Shown here: piece by piece, positions 49,287 to 58,961 of the stretch | How positions within the stretch are numbered: the stretch's first letter is position 1 | Layout of the letters: each line of letters opens with the position of its first letter | Notes under the pieces: generated by a model | What the model was told of the DNA's origin: nothing | Seen by the model: the letters and a program-made list of their open reading frames with translations, nothing else | Database searches by the model: none | Assembly: GCF_024609785.1 (NCBI RefSeq) | Contig: NZ_JANHJQ010000003.1 | Span: forward strand, 60,161 to 124,160 | Source of the DNA: Pseudalkalibacillus decolorationis | GTDB lineage: Bacteria; Bacillota; Bacilli; Bacillales; Fictibacillaceae | DNA: 64,000 nucleotides | Direction of reading: 5' to 3' | Program-made: the position numbers and the translations under genes

Positions 49287-50303
49287 CTATAAATCAAATA
49301 TAGAATAGTGGCAAGATACGAAATGCCCTGGTTCCCTCTCAGTAAAGGACGGAATCTCTTCTTTACATTTATCTGTAGCAAAAGGACATCTATTATGAAA
49401 CTTACACCCACTCGGTGGATTAACTGGACTTGGAATATCTCCTTCTATAAGATTATTCTGTTTATTTCCCCTAAGCGTTGGATCGAGGATAGGTATAGAA
49501 GACAGCAGACCTCTTGTATAAGGATGCATGGGGTTCCTAAATAATTGATCTTTTGTCGTTAGTTCAACTATACTACCTAAGTACATTACTGCAATGCGAT
49601 TACTAATGTGTTTAACAGCTGGTAAACCATGGGCAATAAAGATATAAGTTAATTGATATTTTCTTTGAAGGTTGGATAATAAATTCAAGATTTGAGATTG
49701 AATTGATACATCCAAAGCGGAAATCGGCTCATCACAAACGATTAGCTTTGGTTTTAATGCAAGAGCGCGGGCAATACCAATCCTTTGTCGTTGACCCCCA
49801 CTAAATTCATGCGGAAAACGATCGGAATATGATACATCTAGTCCTACATCCTCCATTAAATTTAACACCCTTTGTTCTAACTCCTTTCCTTTTACAATTT
49901 TATGGGTTATAAGCGGCTCTGCTATGATATCAAATACTCGCATCCTAGGGTTGAGAGACGAAAATGGATCTTGAAAAATCATTTGAAATTCGGATCGTTT
50001 TTTCTTTAAATGCTTAGCGTTTAATGTTGTTAAATCAGTTCCTTCTAACAAAATTTTACCTTCAGTTGGTTTCAATAACCCCATGATTAAATTACCTAAA
50101 GTTGATTTACCGCATCCGGATTCACCAACAATCCCTAATGTTTCACCCTTATTCACTTTTAGACTGATGCCGTCTACCGCCTTTAAGTATTCCTTTTTCC
50201 TACTAAAGATACGGTCGCTAACATCAAAGTATTTTTTTACATCTTCTAAATAAAGCAGTTGGGTATTATCATCTTCAATGTTGCTTTTAAGCGTTTTCTG
50301 CAT
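49287..50303 (-). CDS. Peptide ABC transporter ATPase (OppF/DppF type)
   Basis: 338 residues. Walker [14 protein letters not shown]-loop in FQMIFQDPFSSLNPRM, signature FSGGQRQRIGIARALALKPKLIVCDEPISALD with Walker B, and the switch His in YIFIAHGLPAVKHIS. The C-terminal oligopeptide/dipeptide extension with CKFHNRCPFATDKC holds Cys residues that bind [4Fe-4S] in DppF relatives. The ATG chosen has GGAGGG upstream and overlaps the OppD end by 17 bases. The substrate is set by the binding protein. Confidence 0.88.
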   Translation of the reverse strand: MQKTLKSNIEDDNTQLLYLEDVKKYFDVSDRIFSRKKEYLKAVDGISLKVNKGETLGIVGESGCGKSTLGNLIMGLLKPTEGKILLEGTDLTTLNAKHLKKKRSEFQMIFQDPFSSLNPRMRVFDIIAEPLITHKIVKGKELEQRVLNLMEDVGLDVSYSDRFPHEFSGGQRQRIGIARALALKPKLIVCDEPISALDVSIQSQILNLLSNLQRKYQLTYIFIAHGLPAVKHISNRIAVMYLGSIVELTTKDQLFRNPMHPYTRGLLSSIPILDPTLRGNKQNNLIEGDIPSPVNPPSGCKFHNRCPFATDKCKEEIPSFTEREPGHFVSCHYSIFDL

Positions 50304-51288
50304 GTAATAAACCCTCCTTCTCATCTTCAAAAAGCCAACATCGAACCCGATTATTTGTTTGTTCTAAATTTTTTAATTGAGGCATTTCCTTTCGACAAAT
50401 ATCTTTTGCTACCGGACATCTTGGGTGGAAGTAACATCCTGTAGGCTTATTTGATGGAGAAGGAACATTTCCTTGAATCGTGTCTAGATTACCTTTATAT
50501 TCATCTAATTGGAGGGTACTAGCTAATAACCCTCTTGTATACGGATGCTTCGGGTTTGCGAATAAAGTAAATACATCTGCTTCTTCTACAACTTGACCAG
50601 AATACATAACAATGACCCGGTCCGCTATTTCAGCAACGACACCTAAATCGTGCGTGATTAATAGAATTGATGTTTGATAGTCTTCAGTTAACTTTTTCAT
50701 TAATTTTAAGATTTGAGCTTGTATGGTGACATCTAACGCGGTCGTAGGTTCGTCTGCTATTAATAACTTCGGGTTACAAGATAATGCCATGGCAATCATT
50801 ACTCTTTGTCTCATTCCCCCACTTAATTCGTGTGGATAGGATCGGTATATTTGTTCTCCTCTAGGAATACCAACTTTTTGTAACATCGCAATACTTTGCT
50901 TTTTCGCCTTAATTCTCGACATTTTTTGATGGAGAATTAAAATTTCATCAAGTTGATTTCCGATTTTTATAACGGGGTTAAGGGAAGTTAGCGGTTCCTG
51001 AAAAATCATTGAAATCTCATTTCCACGTACCGTCCTCATTTCCTTTTCTGTAACTTTTGTTAAGTCTTTACCTTCAAATTGAACCTCTCCATTTACGATC
51101 TTTCCGGGAGAATCAACTAATCTCATAATCGAATAGGATGTGACACTTTTACCGCATCCCGATTCACCAACGATTGCAGTCGTTTGTCCTTTATCGATTG
51201 AAAAAGAAACTCCATCTACAGACGGAATTGTACCATTATCAGTAAAGAAATATGTTTTCAATTGATTTACTTCTAGTAGTTTATTCAT
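50287..51288 (-). CDS. Peptide ABC transporter ATPase (OppD/DppD type)
   Basis: 333 residues. Walker [25 protein letters not shown], signature [32 protein letters not shown], and [17 protein letters not shown]. The C-terminal extension contains the Cys-rich [19 protein letters not shown]. It forms a heterodimer with the preceding-listed OppF-type protein. GGAGGG precedes the ATG. Part of a six-gene minus-strand operon. Confidence 0.88.
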   Translation of the reverse strand: MNKLLEVNQLKTYFFTDNGTIPSVDGVSFSIDKGQTTAIVGESGCGKSVTSYSIMRLVDSPGKIVNGEVQFEGKDLTKVTEKEMRTVRGNEISMIFQEPLTSLNPVIKIGNQLDEILILHQKMSRIKAKKQSIAMLQKVGIPRGEQIYRSYPHELSGGMRQRVMIAMALSCNPKLLIADEPTTALDVTIQAQILKLMKKLTEDYQTSILLITHDLGVVAEIADRVIVMYSGQVVEEADVFTLFANPKHPYTRGLLASTLQLDEYKGNLDTIQGNVPSPSNKPTGCYFHPRCPVAKDICRKEMPQLKNLEQTNNRVRCWLFEDEKEGLLHAENA

Positions 51289-51311
51289 TGAATGCCCTCC
51301 GTCAATTAAAA

Positions 51312-52238
51312 TTACATTCCACGAGACCTAGGATCCAATACATCTCGTAACCACTCTCCTAAAAAAATAATACCGAGAACGGTTAACGTAATTGCGATAC
51401 CTGGGAAGGTTGATAGCCACCAGCTAGTAGCAATATACTCTCTTCCTTCGCTTAACATAATTCCCCATGAAATGGTAGGGGGTTGGATACCTAAACCTAG
51501 GAAACTTAAAGATGACTCAGTGATAATCGAAGCAGCAACACTTAAGGTTGAAATAACAATCACAGAGGAGATCACGTTCGGAAAGATGTGTCGCGTAATA
51601 ATCTTTAAATTTGATACACCTATTGTTCTTGCGGCTTTCACATATTCCCGTTCCCTTATACTTAAGGTCTCCCCACGGACTAACCTTGCATACATTACCC
51701 AACTCGTAACACCTATTACAAAAATTAAAGTAAATAAACCAGGGTTTAAAACTGTTAGAAATACTAAGCAAAATAATATCGTTGGAACTGATAAAAACGA
51801 ATCTACTAATCTCATCACAACAGTATCAATGAAACCACCATAGTAACCTGCTATCAGGCCAAACACGACTCCAATGAATCCTGCAACGACTACTGAAAGT
51901 ATTCCTACAATAATAGATATTCGAGAACCATAGATAAGACGGCTTAAAATATCACGCCCAAGATTATCTGTTCCAAGGATATGATTACTTGTACCCCCAT
52001 CGATCCATACTGGAGGTATCAACATCTGAGCAGCATTGATTTTATATGGATCATATGGTGCTAAAAGTGGTGCAAGCATTGCTATAAAACATATACTCAA
52101 AACAAGAACAAAGCCTACAATTCCAGTTTTACTTTTGATCAACTTCTTGATATATGTCCTATATTTATTGTTTTTCATTGATTTTTTTACTTTTTTATCT
52201 ACATGATAAGGAGATAGTTCTGCATTATTAGCCTCCAT
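51312..52238 (-). CDS. Peptide ABC transporter permease (OppC/DppC type)
   Basis: 308 residues, six membrane segments after a polar N terminus. Features: TGIVGFVLVLSICFIAMLAP, GTDNLGRDILSRLIYGSRIS (OppC signature), the EAA loop EYVKAARTIGVSNLKIITRH, and LSFLGLGIQPPTISWG. It partners with the OppB-type permease encoded upstream in the operon, 14 bases away. Confidence 0.9.
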   Translation of the reverse strand: MEANNAELSPYHVDKKVKKSMKNNKYRTYIKKLIKSKTGIVGFVLVLSICFIAMLAPLLAPYDPYKINAAQMLIPPVWIDGGTSNHILGTDNLGRDILSRLIYGSRISIIVGILSVVVAGFIGVVFGLIAGYYGGFIDTVVMRLVDSFLSVPTILFCLVFLTVLNPGLFTLIFVIGVTSWVMYARLVRGETLSIREREYVKAARTIGVSNLKIITRHIFPNVISSVIVISTLSVAASIITESSLSFLGLGIQPPTISWGIMLSEGREYIATSWWLSTFPGIAITLTVLGIIFLGEWLRDVLDPRSRGM

Positions 52239-52252
52239 CTACTCCTCCCCCT

Positions 52253-53170
52253 TTAATTAAATTTAATTCTTGGGTCTAAAATCCGATAAAGTACATCTGT
52301 AAGTAAATTAATTAATATGATCATCAGTGCAGTCACAAAAACTGCCGCTTGAATAATAGGTAAATCCTTTTCATAGACTGCCTGAATTATCAATTGTCCT
52401 AGACCAGGCCACGCAAAAATCATTTCTGTTATTAATGAACCACCAACCAAGGCGGCTGCCTGAAGAAAAGTTATGGTTATTACCGGTACTAATGAATTTC
52501 TAAATGCATGTTTGAAAATAACTATAAAACTAGTTAGACCTTTACTACGAGCCGTCCTAATGAAGTCTTGGCTCATGATCTCTAGCATGTTTGACCGAAC
52601 AAGTCTCGTGATTTCAGCAGACATTGCAGTGCCTAAAGTAATCGAAGGTAATACAAGATGCCACCAAGTTCCAGTACCTGAGACTGGCAGGATATGAAGG
52701 TTGACTGCAAAAATTAGGATTAACATAATCCCTAACCAAAAGTTCGGAATCGCTTTTCCTAAAACGGAAAACCCAGTCGCAAACAAGTCGATGAATGTAT
52801 TTGGTTTAATTGCGGACCAAATTCCAAGTGGAATTGCAATAATAATCGCAACAATCATCGAAGCAGTCGCTAATTCAAGAGTTGCGGGAAGTCTTTCCAA
52901 AACAAGTGACAATGCAGGCTCCCCATATTGATAAGAATCACCAAAATCACCACGTAACAGATCCATAATGTAATTTCCGAACTGAATATAAAATGGTTGA
53001 TCAAACCCAAGGGCGTGTCGTAGTTGTTGGATCTCCTGTGGTGTTGCATCAGCAGGTAACATCATTAGGACAGGATCACCTGCAATATAAACAAGGCCAA
53101 AGATCATAAGTGTAATAATAAAAATAACTGGTGGAACTTGTAGTAATCGACGTATAAAATATTTCCACAC
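52253..53170 (-). CDS. Peptide ABC transporter permease (OppB/DppB type)
   Basis: 305 residues, six membrane segments. N terminus MWKYFIRRLLQVPPVIFII; the family motifs DFGDSYQYGEPALSLVLERLPATLEL and EAA loop DFIRTARSKGLTSFIVIFKHA are clear, ending TDVLYRILDPRIKFN. I prefer the GTG behind GGAGAGGG to the upstream TTG (53185). Confidence 0.9.
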   Translation of the reverse strand: MWKYFIRRLLQVPPVIFIITLMIFGLVYIAGDPVLMMLPADATPQEIQQLRHALGFDQPFYIQFGNYIMDLLRGDFGDSYQYGEPALSLVLERLPATLELATASMIVAIIIAIPLGIWSAIKPNTFIDLFATGFSVLGKAIPNFWLGIMLILIFAVNLHILPVSGTGTWWHLVLPSITLGTAMSAEITRLVRSNMLEIMSQDFIRTARSKGLTSFIVIFKHAFRNSLVPVITITFLQAAALVGGSLITEMIFAWPGLGQLIIQAVYEKDLPIIQAAVFVTALMIILINLLTDVLYRILDPRIKFN

Positions 53171-53268
53171 CTTTACCCTCTCCAATTGAAAGAATTAATT
53201 ATCATTACCAAAAAGATAAATTAAATGAAAAGAAGAGAAGAGAGAGGAGAAATAAATCTCCTCTTAAC

Positions 53269-54810
53269 TCACTTCTTCTCAATGTCCGGGACATAAATGA
53301 GTTCATCAATCCTTGGTTGAAACTTAACATTTTCACTAAGCCCATAAAATTGATCGAGTTGGAACAAAGGTAAAATCGGTTTCTCTTTGTTTGCTATTTC
53401 CTGAACACGTGTGTACATTTCGATACGTTCCTTCTCATTTGTGGATGTCGCAGCTTTATTCAATAACCGATCAATTTCTTTATTACTATAGCCATTAATA
53501 GTTTTAGCCCGTTCTGAACTGTAGTAATCTAGGGATTGTCCAGCGTCAAAGAATGAAGCGCCTAGAGCAATTAAATAACCATCTTTAAACTTTCCTTGTT
53601 CCCTTAGTTCTACAAATGGTCCCCATTTTAAGATGTTCATATCAGTCTTAATTCCGACTTTTTCTAACATTCCAGCGATTAATTGTAGTAATTCACGATC
53701 CTGTAAATACCTTCCTGATGGACCCGCAAGTTGTATCGATAACCCATCTTTAAATCCAGCTTCAGTCAATAATTTCTTTGCCTTTTCAACGTCATAGTTA
53801 TATTTACCGTATAACTCTTCATTTGCTCCTAAATTACCAGGGTTCACACGAGTAAGTGATGGTGTTCCTCCACCGCTCAATAAGTTTTCGACAAGAGCCT
53901 TATCGTTAATTGCATAATCAATAGCCTCACGAACCTTTAGATCAGCAGTCGGCCAACCTTCTTGTGTTCTTAAAAAAAGCAAATACGTACGATTAGATGG
54001 TCCATTCACAACTTCACTATTCTTAGAATCTTTTATACGATCCCAGTCACTTGGGGGGATATTGGCTGCAATATCTACATTGCCTGCGAGAAGCTCGGCC
54101 ACACGTGTAGAATCCTCAGGTATGGCTTTAAAAACTACTTTACCCCAATCAGTTACTTTCTTTCCAAAATATTCATCGTACGGTTCCAAAACGACGCGGT
54201 TATCCTTTTTCCATTCAACAAACTTTAGCGGACCAGAACCAATTGGATTTTTCTTGAAGTGGTCCCATCCATTCTCCTTAATATAATCCTTAGGCAAGAT
54301 TCCAGAAGCTTGTCTTGAAATTCTGCTCAATAGCATTGGATCTGGTTCACTAGTAATAATCTGAAGCTTTAAGTCATCTAAGACTTTAACTTCTTTTATA
54401 TTACTGTAATCACTATGGCTTCTCAGGCTTTTATCTTTTGCAACTCTTTCAAATGTAAACTTAACATCTTCGGCTGTTAATTCTTCCCCATTATGAAATT
54501 TCACTCCTTGTTCAAGTTCAAATTCATAAGTTGTATCATTGGTTTTCTTCCAGCTTTTTGCTAAGTGAGGTTTAATTTCGCCATCCTGATTCCTCATTAA
54601 TAAATAATCGAACACATTAGCATGAACCACTTCTGTAGATGTCGTCGTATGATTATGAATATCCCATGTCATAAGGTCTGGTCCTAAGGAAATCGTTAAT
54701 GTTTTGTCATCCTTTGATGATGTTTGTGATTTTGTGGTTGCGGTACAACCAGCTAAAATAAGTACAAAGGACAAGAGTACAAAAAAAAGAGAAGTAAATT
54801 TGAATTTCAT
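53269..54810 (-). CDS. Peptide/nickel-family solute-binding lipoprotein (OppA/DppA type)
   Basis: 513 residues, solute-binding family 5. Lipobox LAGC with Cys22. Mature sequence includes LGPDLMTWDIHNHTTTSTEV, WKKTNDTTYEFELEQGVKFHNGEELTAEDVKFTFERV, GSGPLKFVEWKKDNRV, and VREAIDYAINDKALVENLLSG. It determines substrate choice. Clustering with an M20 amidohydrolase suggests an N-acyl or peptide-like amino acid conjugate rather than general peptides. GGAGGG precedes the start. Confidence 0.88.
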   Translation of the reverse strand: MKFKFTSLFFVLLSFVLILAGCTATTKSQTSSKDDKTLTISLGPDLMTWDIHNHTTTSTEVVHANVFDYLLMRNQDGEIKPHLAKSWKKTNDTTYEFELEQGVKFHNGEELTAEDVKFTFERVAKDKSLRSHSDYSNIKEVKVLDDLKLQIITSEPDPMLLSRISRQASGILPKDYIKENGWDHFKKNPIGSGPLKFVEWKKDNRVVLEPYDEYFGKKVTDWGKVVFKAIPEDSTRVAELLAGNVDIAANIPPSDWDRIKDSKNSEVVNGPSNRTYLLFLRTQEGWPTADLKVREAIDYAINDKALVENLLSGGGTPSLTRVNPGNLGANEELYGKYNYDVEKAKKLLTEAGFKDGLSIQLAGPSGRYLQDRELLQLIAGMLEKVGIKTDMNILKWGPFVELREQGKFKDGYLIALGASFFDAGQSLDYYSSERAKTINGYSNKEIDRLLNKAATSTNEKERIEMYTRVQEIANKEKPILPLFQLDQFYGLSENVKFQPRIDELIYVPDIEKK

Positions 54811-54838
54811 AAAAATCCCTCCAATTTAAATATGGCCA

Positions 54839-56050
54839 CTAATTTGCTGTTGAAAGTTTCTCATTCGTTGATATTTGTGAGCGTTTTACTGAATCAAATT
54901 CACTTTTAACTTTATATAACAAGTCGGGTGAATTAATTAAATCGAAACAAGAACCTGATAAGGTTTTAGCAGCAGATATAATGGCATCATAGCCTTCCTC
55001 ACTTTTAGACGCTTTTACCCATTCCATCGTATGGTTCGATGTTCCATATGGGACAAATGCCATTCTAATACAAGAACCAGGTACACGATGTGTAACAATG
55101 CTAAAATCAGTAGAACCAGTTTTTTCTCGAGGAGGGGTTATATTTTTTGCACCAGATAAATAAGCATTGTCCAATAAAATTTCGTTAAGACTTTGTACGT
55201 TCAATTTATTTTCGAGAGACTTATGCTTATGAATCTTTAGTTCGGTTCCCGTTGCAATTGCTGCACCCTTTACAACATTTAATGCACGTTCAACAACTTG
55301 ATTTAAATAGTTGCGATCAGCAGCTCGGATTGAGAACTTTGCAGCAGCTCTCTTCGGAACAATATTAGGTGCTTTTCCACCATCTGAAATAATTCCATGA
55401 ATTCGTACATCAGAGCGAACATGCTCCCTTAAATATTCCATTCCGTTAAAGGTCATTAGTACTCCGTCCAATGCACTTATCCCTTGCTCAGGTGCAACCG
55501 CTGCATGTGATTCCTTCCCGTAAAACTCAAATTCAAATGAATCTGCTGCTAATGATTTTCCATCAACAGTTGTTCTGTCTCCTCCATGCATCATTAAAGC
55601 CACATCAAGATGATCAAAATAACCCTGCTTAGTCATTGGGATTTTACCGCTTGTTGATTCTTCTGCAGGGGTACCTATTACTTGAATTGTGGCAGGTAGA
55701 TCTCTTAATTGTTTTGACAATGCAACTGCAGCGCCAATAACAGCTGCAGATTGTAGATTATGTCCACAGCCATGCCCTAGGTCTTTTAATGCATCATATT
55801 CACATAATAATCCAATTGTAGGACCGCCCGATCCGTTTTTATAGGTAGCAATAAATGCAGTGTCTAATCCAGCAATCTCTTTCTCAATTTCAAAATTGTA
55901 CTCTCTTAGCGTACTTGTTATTTTTTCTACTGCTTTGTATTCTTGGTTACCTAATTCAGGATTATCGTATATATAATCACTGACATTGCACAAAACTTCT
56001 CGTAAGCTGTCTACAATCGAAAATAACTTTTTCTTTTTATCCATCAACAT
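54839..56050 (-). CDS. M20-family metal-dependent amidohydrolase (AbgB/aminoacylase type)
   Basis: 403 residues. N-terminal catalytic domain: YDNPELGNQEYKAVEKI, LLCEYDALKDLGHGCGHNLQ (metal ligands), GTPAEESTSGKIPM (catalytic Glu), MMHGGDRTTVDG. Lid domain ~185-300 with GKESHAAVAPEQGISALDGV. Metal ligand His in STDFSIVTHRVPGSCIRM and a final SNHTMEW. It probably hydrolyses an amide bond in the substrate brought in by the opp proteins. First gene of the operon. The ATG with GGAG upstream is preferred over a longer frame to 56077. Confidence 0.85.
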   Translation of the reverse strand: MLMDKKKKLFSIVDSLREVLCNVSDYIYDNPELGNQEYKAVEKITSTLREYNFEIEKEIAGLDTAFIATYKNGSGGPTIGLLCEYDALKDLGHGCGHNLQSAAVIGAAVALSKQLRDLPATIQVIGTPAEESTSGKIPMTKQGYFDHLDVALMMHGGDRTTVDGKSLAADSFEFEFYGKESHAAVAPEQGISALDGVLMTFNGMEYLREHVRSDVRIHGIISDGGKAPNIVPKRAAAKFSIRAADRNYLNQVVERALNVVKGAAIATGTELKIHKHKSLENKLNVQSLNEILLDNAYLSGAKNITPPREKTGSTDFSIVTHRVPGSCIRMAFVPYGTSNHTMEWVKASKSEEGYDAIISAAKTLSGSCFDLINSPDLLYKVKSEFDSVKRSQISTNEKLSTAN

Positions 56051-56079
56051 GAACACTCCAATACATTCTAGTACCAAGA

Positions 56080-56093
56080 TGGTAACGTTTTCA
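56080..56093 (-). promoter_or_regulatory. cre-like site upstream of the M20/opp operon
   Basis: On the minus strand TGAAAACGTTACCA matches 13 of 14 positions of the CcpA consensus, about 30 bases before the M20 start. It implies repression by preferred carbon sources. Confidence 0.55.
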
Positions 56094-56301
56094 TTTAAGT
56101 AATAATTATCCGGATAACTGTTCTACTACTTAAATCGTAAAGTACAACTGTTAATTAGTAAAATTGAAAAAATTTAGACAACTCATAAAATATTTTTATG
56201 ACCATAGTAATAATCTCGCGATAACGCTACGAATATATACTAATAGTTTATCAGTTTTGAATTTATCAAACGTTTGAATAAGGTATACATATAGTGGGGC
56301 T

Positions 56302-56745
56302 CGGAATAAACTAGAAGATTTTCTTACTAGCATTCATTTTTACACAAATTTTAAGAGCATCACTAGGTTCTCGCGGAACTCGGTATCTCGCCTGTTTTAC
56401 TAAGTCTTGCAATATGTGCTGGTGCAATTGGATTGTCCTTACCGAACGACTCTGGATTCTGGGTGCTTAACAGACTTGGTAATCTTACAATCCCTCAAAC
56501 CATGAAAACATGGACACTTGGAGGATTCGTGACTGGATTGACGGCGCTTGCAGTTGTATATGTCTGTTCTTGTTGTCACCAGTACTGCCAGGAATATAAG
56601 AAAAGTGGAAGCGCCCGATGTATTAAAGTAACACTTAAAATGAACATAATAAAACGCTATGTCTTTCAAAAACCCTGGCGTTCACATAACAGGGGTTTAT
56701 TATTGTGGTTCGGTTTGGGAAGTCCACGCTGGTACATCTACACTA
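56302..56745 (+). pseudogene. Decayed duplicate of the gntP-like 3' end and downstream DNA
   Basis: The segment repeats 44455-44870 and 45036-45095: TTTTACACAAATTTTAAGAG, GGTGCAATTGGATTGTCCTT, CAAACCATGAAAACATGGAC and AGAAAAGTGGAAGCGCCCG all recur in order. Relative to the intact copy it lacks about 48 bp in the gene, has a base deletion near TATGTCTGTTCTTG, and lacks roughly 170 bp of the downstream region. It encodes no functional permease. Confidence 0.85.
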
Positions 56746-56935
56746 AGGGGTATCGCTGACTTTTAACACTTTTGTGGGCTAAGTCTGAATGTCTTTACCG
56801 AACACAGGTACAAGGTTAAAACATAACTTTAAAGAACTCTTTTGCCAATAACGCTTAACGTACGCGATAACGGGGTTTTTTCTATGCGATTTTGCTTAGC
56901 TTAGGGCTTCTTCATCCTGGTATCCTGGAACAAAT

Positions 56936-56976
56936 TTCTATGCATAAAGTGGTAGATTATGCAAATTTTCATAGAA
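56936..56976. promoter_or_regulatory. Nested inverted repeats, candidate upstream activator site
   Basis: TTCTATG pairs with CATAGAA, and inside it TGCATAA pairs with TTATGCA. It lies about 50-90 bases upstream of the sigma-54-like element at 57025, where enhancer-binding proteins usually bind. Confidence 0.4.
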
Positions 56977-57024
56977 AACGCATCTTGTAAGCAAAGGATA
57001 TGTGTTCGTAGAAGGGTGAAATCA

Positions 57025-57041
57025 TTGGCATGAAAATTGCA
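57025..57041 (+). promoter_or_regulatory. Sigma-54 (SigL) type -24/-12 promoter
   Basis: TTGGCATGAAAATTGCA matches the consensus TTGGCACNNNNNTTGCW at all but one defined position, with exactly ten bases between the GG and the GC. It lies 135 bases upstream of the amidohydrolase start with no gene between. Confidence 0.65.
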
Positions 57042-57176
57042 ATAGTTTTGTTCGAAGAAATGATTTCAAAAAAGGGGGTCTTGTGAGACTTGGATCTGGA
57101 AGATTCGTGTACTTCTGCCGTTTTCCAAAATAGTACCGATTTTGAAATGAAAGTACTAAATTAGAGGAGTGAATGT

Positions 57177-58961
57177 ATGAATTGCATCAATCCCAAGATG
57201 ACGTTTTTGACAGCCATTATTTTGTCGGTATTGCTACTACTATCGGGTTGTACCGAACAAACTGAAGTGACTGATGACAAAGCTAAGGAAGAGTCTGACG
57301 AAAAGGCCACGCTTATTCTTAAAAACGGAAGTGTATATACCATGGAAGATGATCAGCCCTCCGCTGAAGCGGTGGCCGTCAAGGATAGTGAAATCATCTT
57401 TGTTGGTAATAACACCGATGTGGAAAAATATGTAGGCGACGAGACTCAGGTAATTGATCTGGAAGGGAAGATGGTTTCCCCTGGCTTTATGGATGGACAC
57501 ACCCATCCTCCGGGCCAATGGACGACTAAGCTTTTTCAAGTAGACCTTACAAATCTTAAAAGTCATGAAGAATACATTCAGGCTGTCGCTGACTTTAGGA
57601 AGGATAATCCTGATGCGAAAATAATCACTGGCCGTGGTTGGAAAAATGGACCGTATGAACAAACGGATGGTACAAACCCCGGTCCAAAGAAAGAGGATCT
57701 GGATGCCGTGGTTTCCGACATTCCAGTAATTCTTAACTCCATTGATGGCCACTCCGTATGGGTAAACTCCAAAGCACTTGAAATGGCCGGGATAAACGAA
57801 AATACAGAGGTTCCAAAAGGCGGCATGATCGAACAAAACCCGGACGGCTCCCCCCGCGGTGTTTTACGTGAAGGTGCAACTGACCTGCTCGCCGATGTAC
57901 AAGCTTTGTTTAACCTAACTAAGGAGCAATATAAACAGGCTTTCTTAAAATATCAAGAAGAAGCAAACAGCTTTGGTATAACGGGTATTCTGAACATGTC
58001 TGGCAGTACTGAGAACATGGAAATACTGCATGAGTTGGAAGAGGACGGGCAATTAACCATGCGGGTTGCGAATGCCATTAAATTCGACCCAGGTACAGAG
58101 CCAGATGAAGCGGTTAAAACGATACTTGATGCTCATAAAAAGTACAATTCGGATTGGCTTCAAATTAATACTGCCAAACTATTTGCAGATGGTGTAACGG
58201 AAGGCAAAACCGCCCTTTTCCTTGAACCTTATACTGAGAACGCAGGAATGGGTGGGCACCATCATGGTGAAGCGAGTTGGAAAGTTGAAGCTTTCAATAA
58301 AATGGTTTCCTCGCTAGACAAAGAGGGCATACAGTTGCATATTCATGCAATCGGTGATGGAGCTGTTAACACGGGTCTCAATGCCTTTGAGGATGCCCGA
58401 AAAGCTAATGGAGAACGTGATTCTCGTCATACCATTACACACATCTCCGCTATCCAAGATAAAGATATCACACGTATGGCCGAAATGGATGTCATTGCAA
58501 GTATGCAGCCCTTCTGGTTTTACAAGGATCAGTATTATAAATTGGAGAAAGCAATGGTCGGTAAGGACCGTGCACTGGAAATGTATCCGGCCCGGAAGAT
58601 GTGGGATGCGGGTGTAACGATTGCTAGTAGCAGCGACTATCCTCCAACCCCTGACTACCGCCCACTTAACGGTATAGAGATTGGAGTCACTCGAAATAGT
58701 CCTTATCCGGAAGAACAGGACACCAATATGGTTCGCAATGCAGCTTATGCGCTAACAGTTGAGGAAATGCTTCAGTCGTTCACAAAGAATGTTGCTTACC
58801 AATTGTTCCGCGAAGATGATTTGGGATCCATTAAGGTTGGCAAGAAAGCTGACATCGTCGTTCTTGGTCAAGACATCACCAAATCCGATCCTAAAGACAT
58901 CTCTGAAACTAAGGTGGCCTACACTATTGTTGATGGGAAGATTGTTTATGAAGGGGAATAA
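57177..58961 (+). CDS. YtcJ-like amidohydrolase, lipoprotein
   Basis: 594 residues. A lipoprotein signal peptide ends LLSGC with Cys25. The metal-dependent amidohydrolase fold shows VSPGFMDGHTHPPGQW (HxH), WKNGPYEQTDG, NSIDGHSVWVNSKALEMAG, LFADGVTEGKTALFLEPY, LHIHAIGDGAVNTGLNAFE, SRHTITHISAIQ and ASSSDYPPTPDYRPLNGIE, ending in the YtcJ-typical GSIKVGKKADIVVLGQDI. It should act outside the membrane on an N-acyl or cyclic amide. GAGGAG precedes the ATG. The promoter appears SigL-dependent. Substrate unknown. Confidence 0.85.
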   Translation: MNCINPKMTFLTAIILSVLLLLSGCTEQTEVTDDKAKEESDEKATLILKNGSVYTMEDDQPSAEAVAVKDSEIIFVGNNTDVEKYVGDETQVIDLEGKMVSPGFMDGHTHPPGQWTTKLFQVDLTNLKSHEEYIQAVADFRKDNPDAKIITGRGWKNGPYEQTDGTNPGPKKEDLDAVVSDIPVILNSIDGHSVWVNSKALEMAGINENTEVPKGGMIEQNPDGSPRGVLREGATDLLADVQALFNLTKEQYKQAFLKYQEEANSFGITGILNMSGSTENMEILHELEEDGQLTMRVANAIKFDPGTEPDEAVKTILDAHKKYNSDWLQINTAKLFADGVTEGKTALFLEPYTENAGMGGHHHGEASWKVEAFNKMVSSLDKEGIQLHIHAIGDGAVNTGLNAFEDARKANGERDSRHTITHISAIQDKDITRMAEMDVIASMQPFWFYKDQYYKLEKAMVGKDRALEMYPARKMWDAGVTIASSSDYPPTPDYRPLNGIEIGVTRNSPYPEEQDTNMVRNAAYALTVEEMLQSFTKNVAYQLFREDDLGSIKVGKKADIVVLGQDITKSDPKDISETKVAYTIVDGKIVYEGE

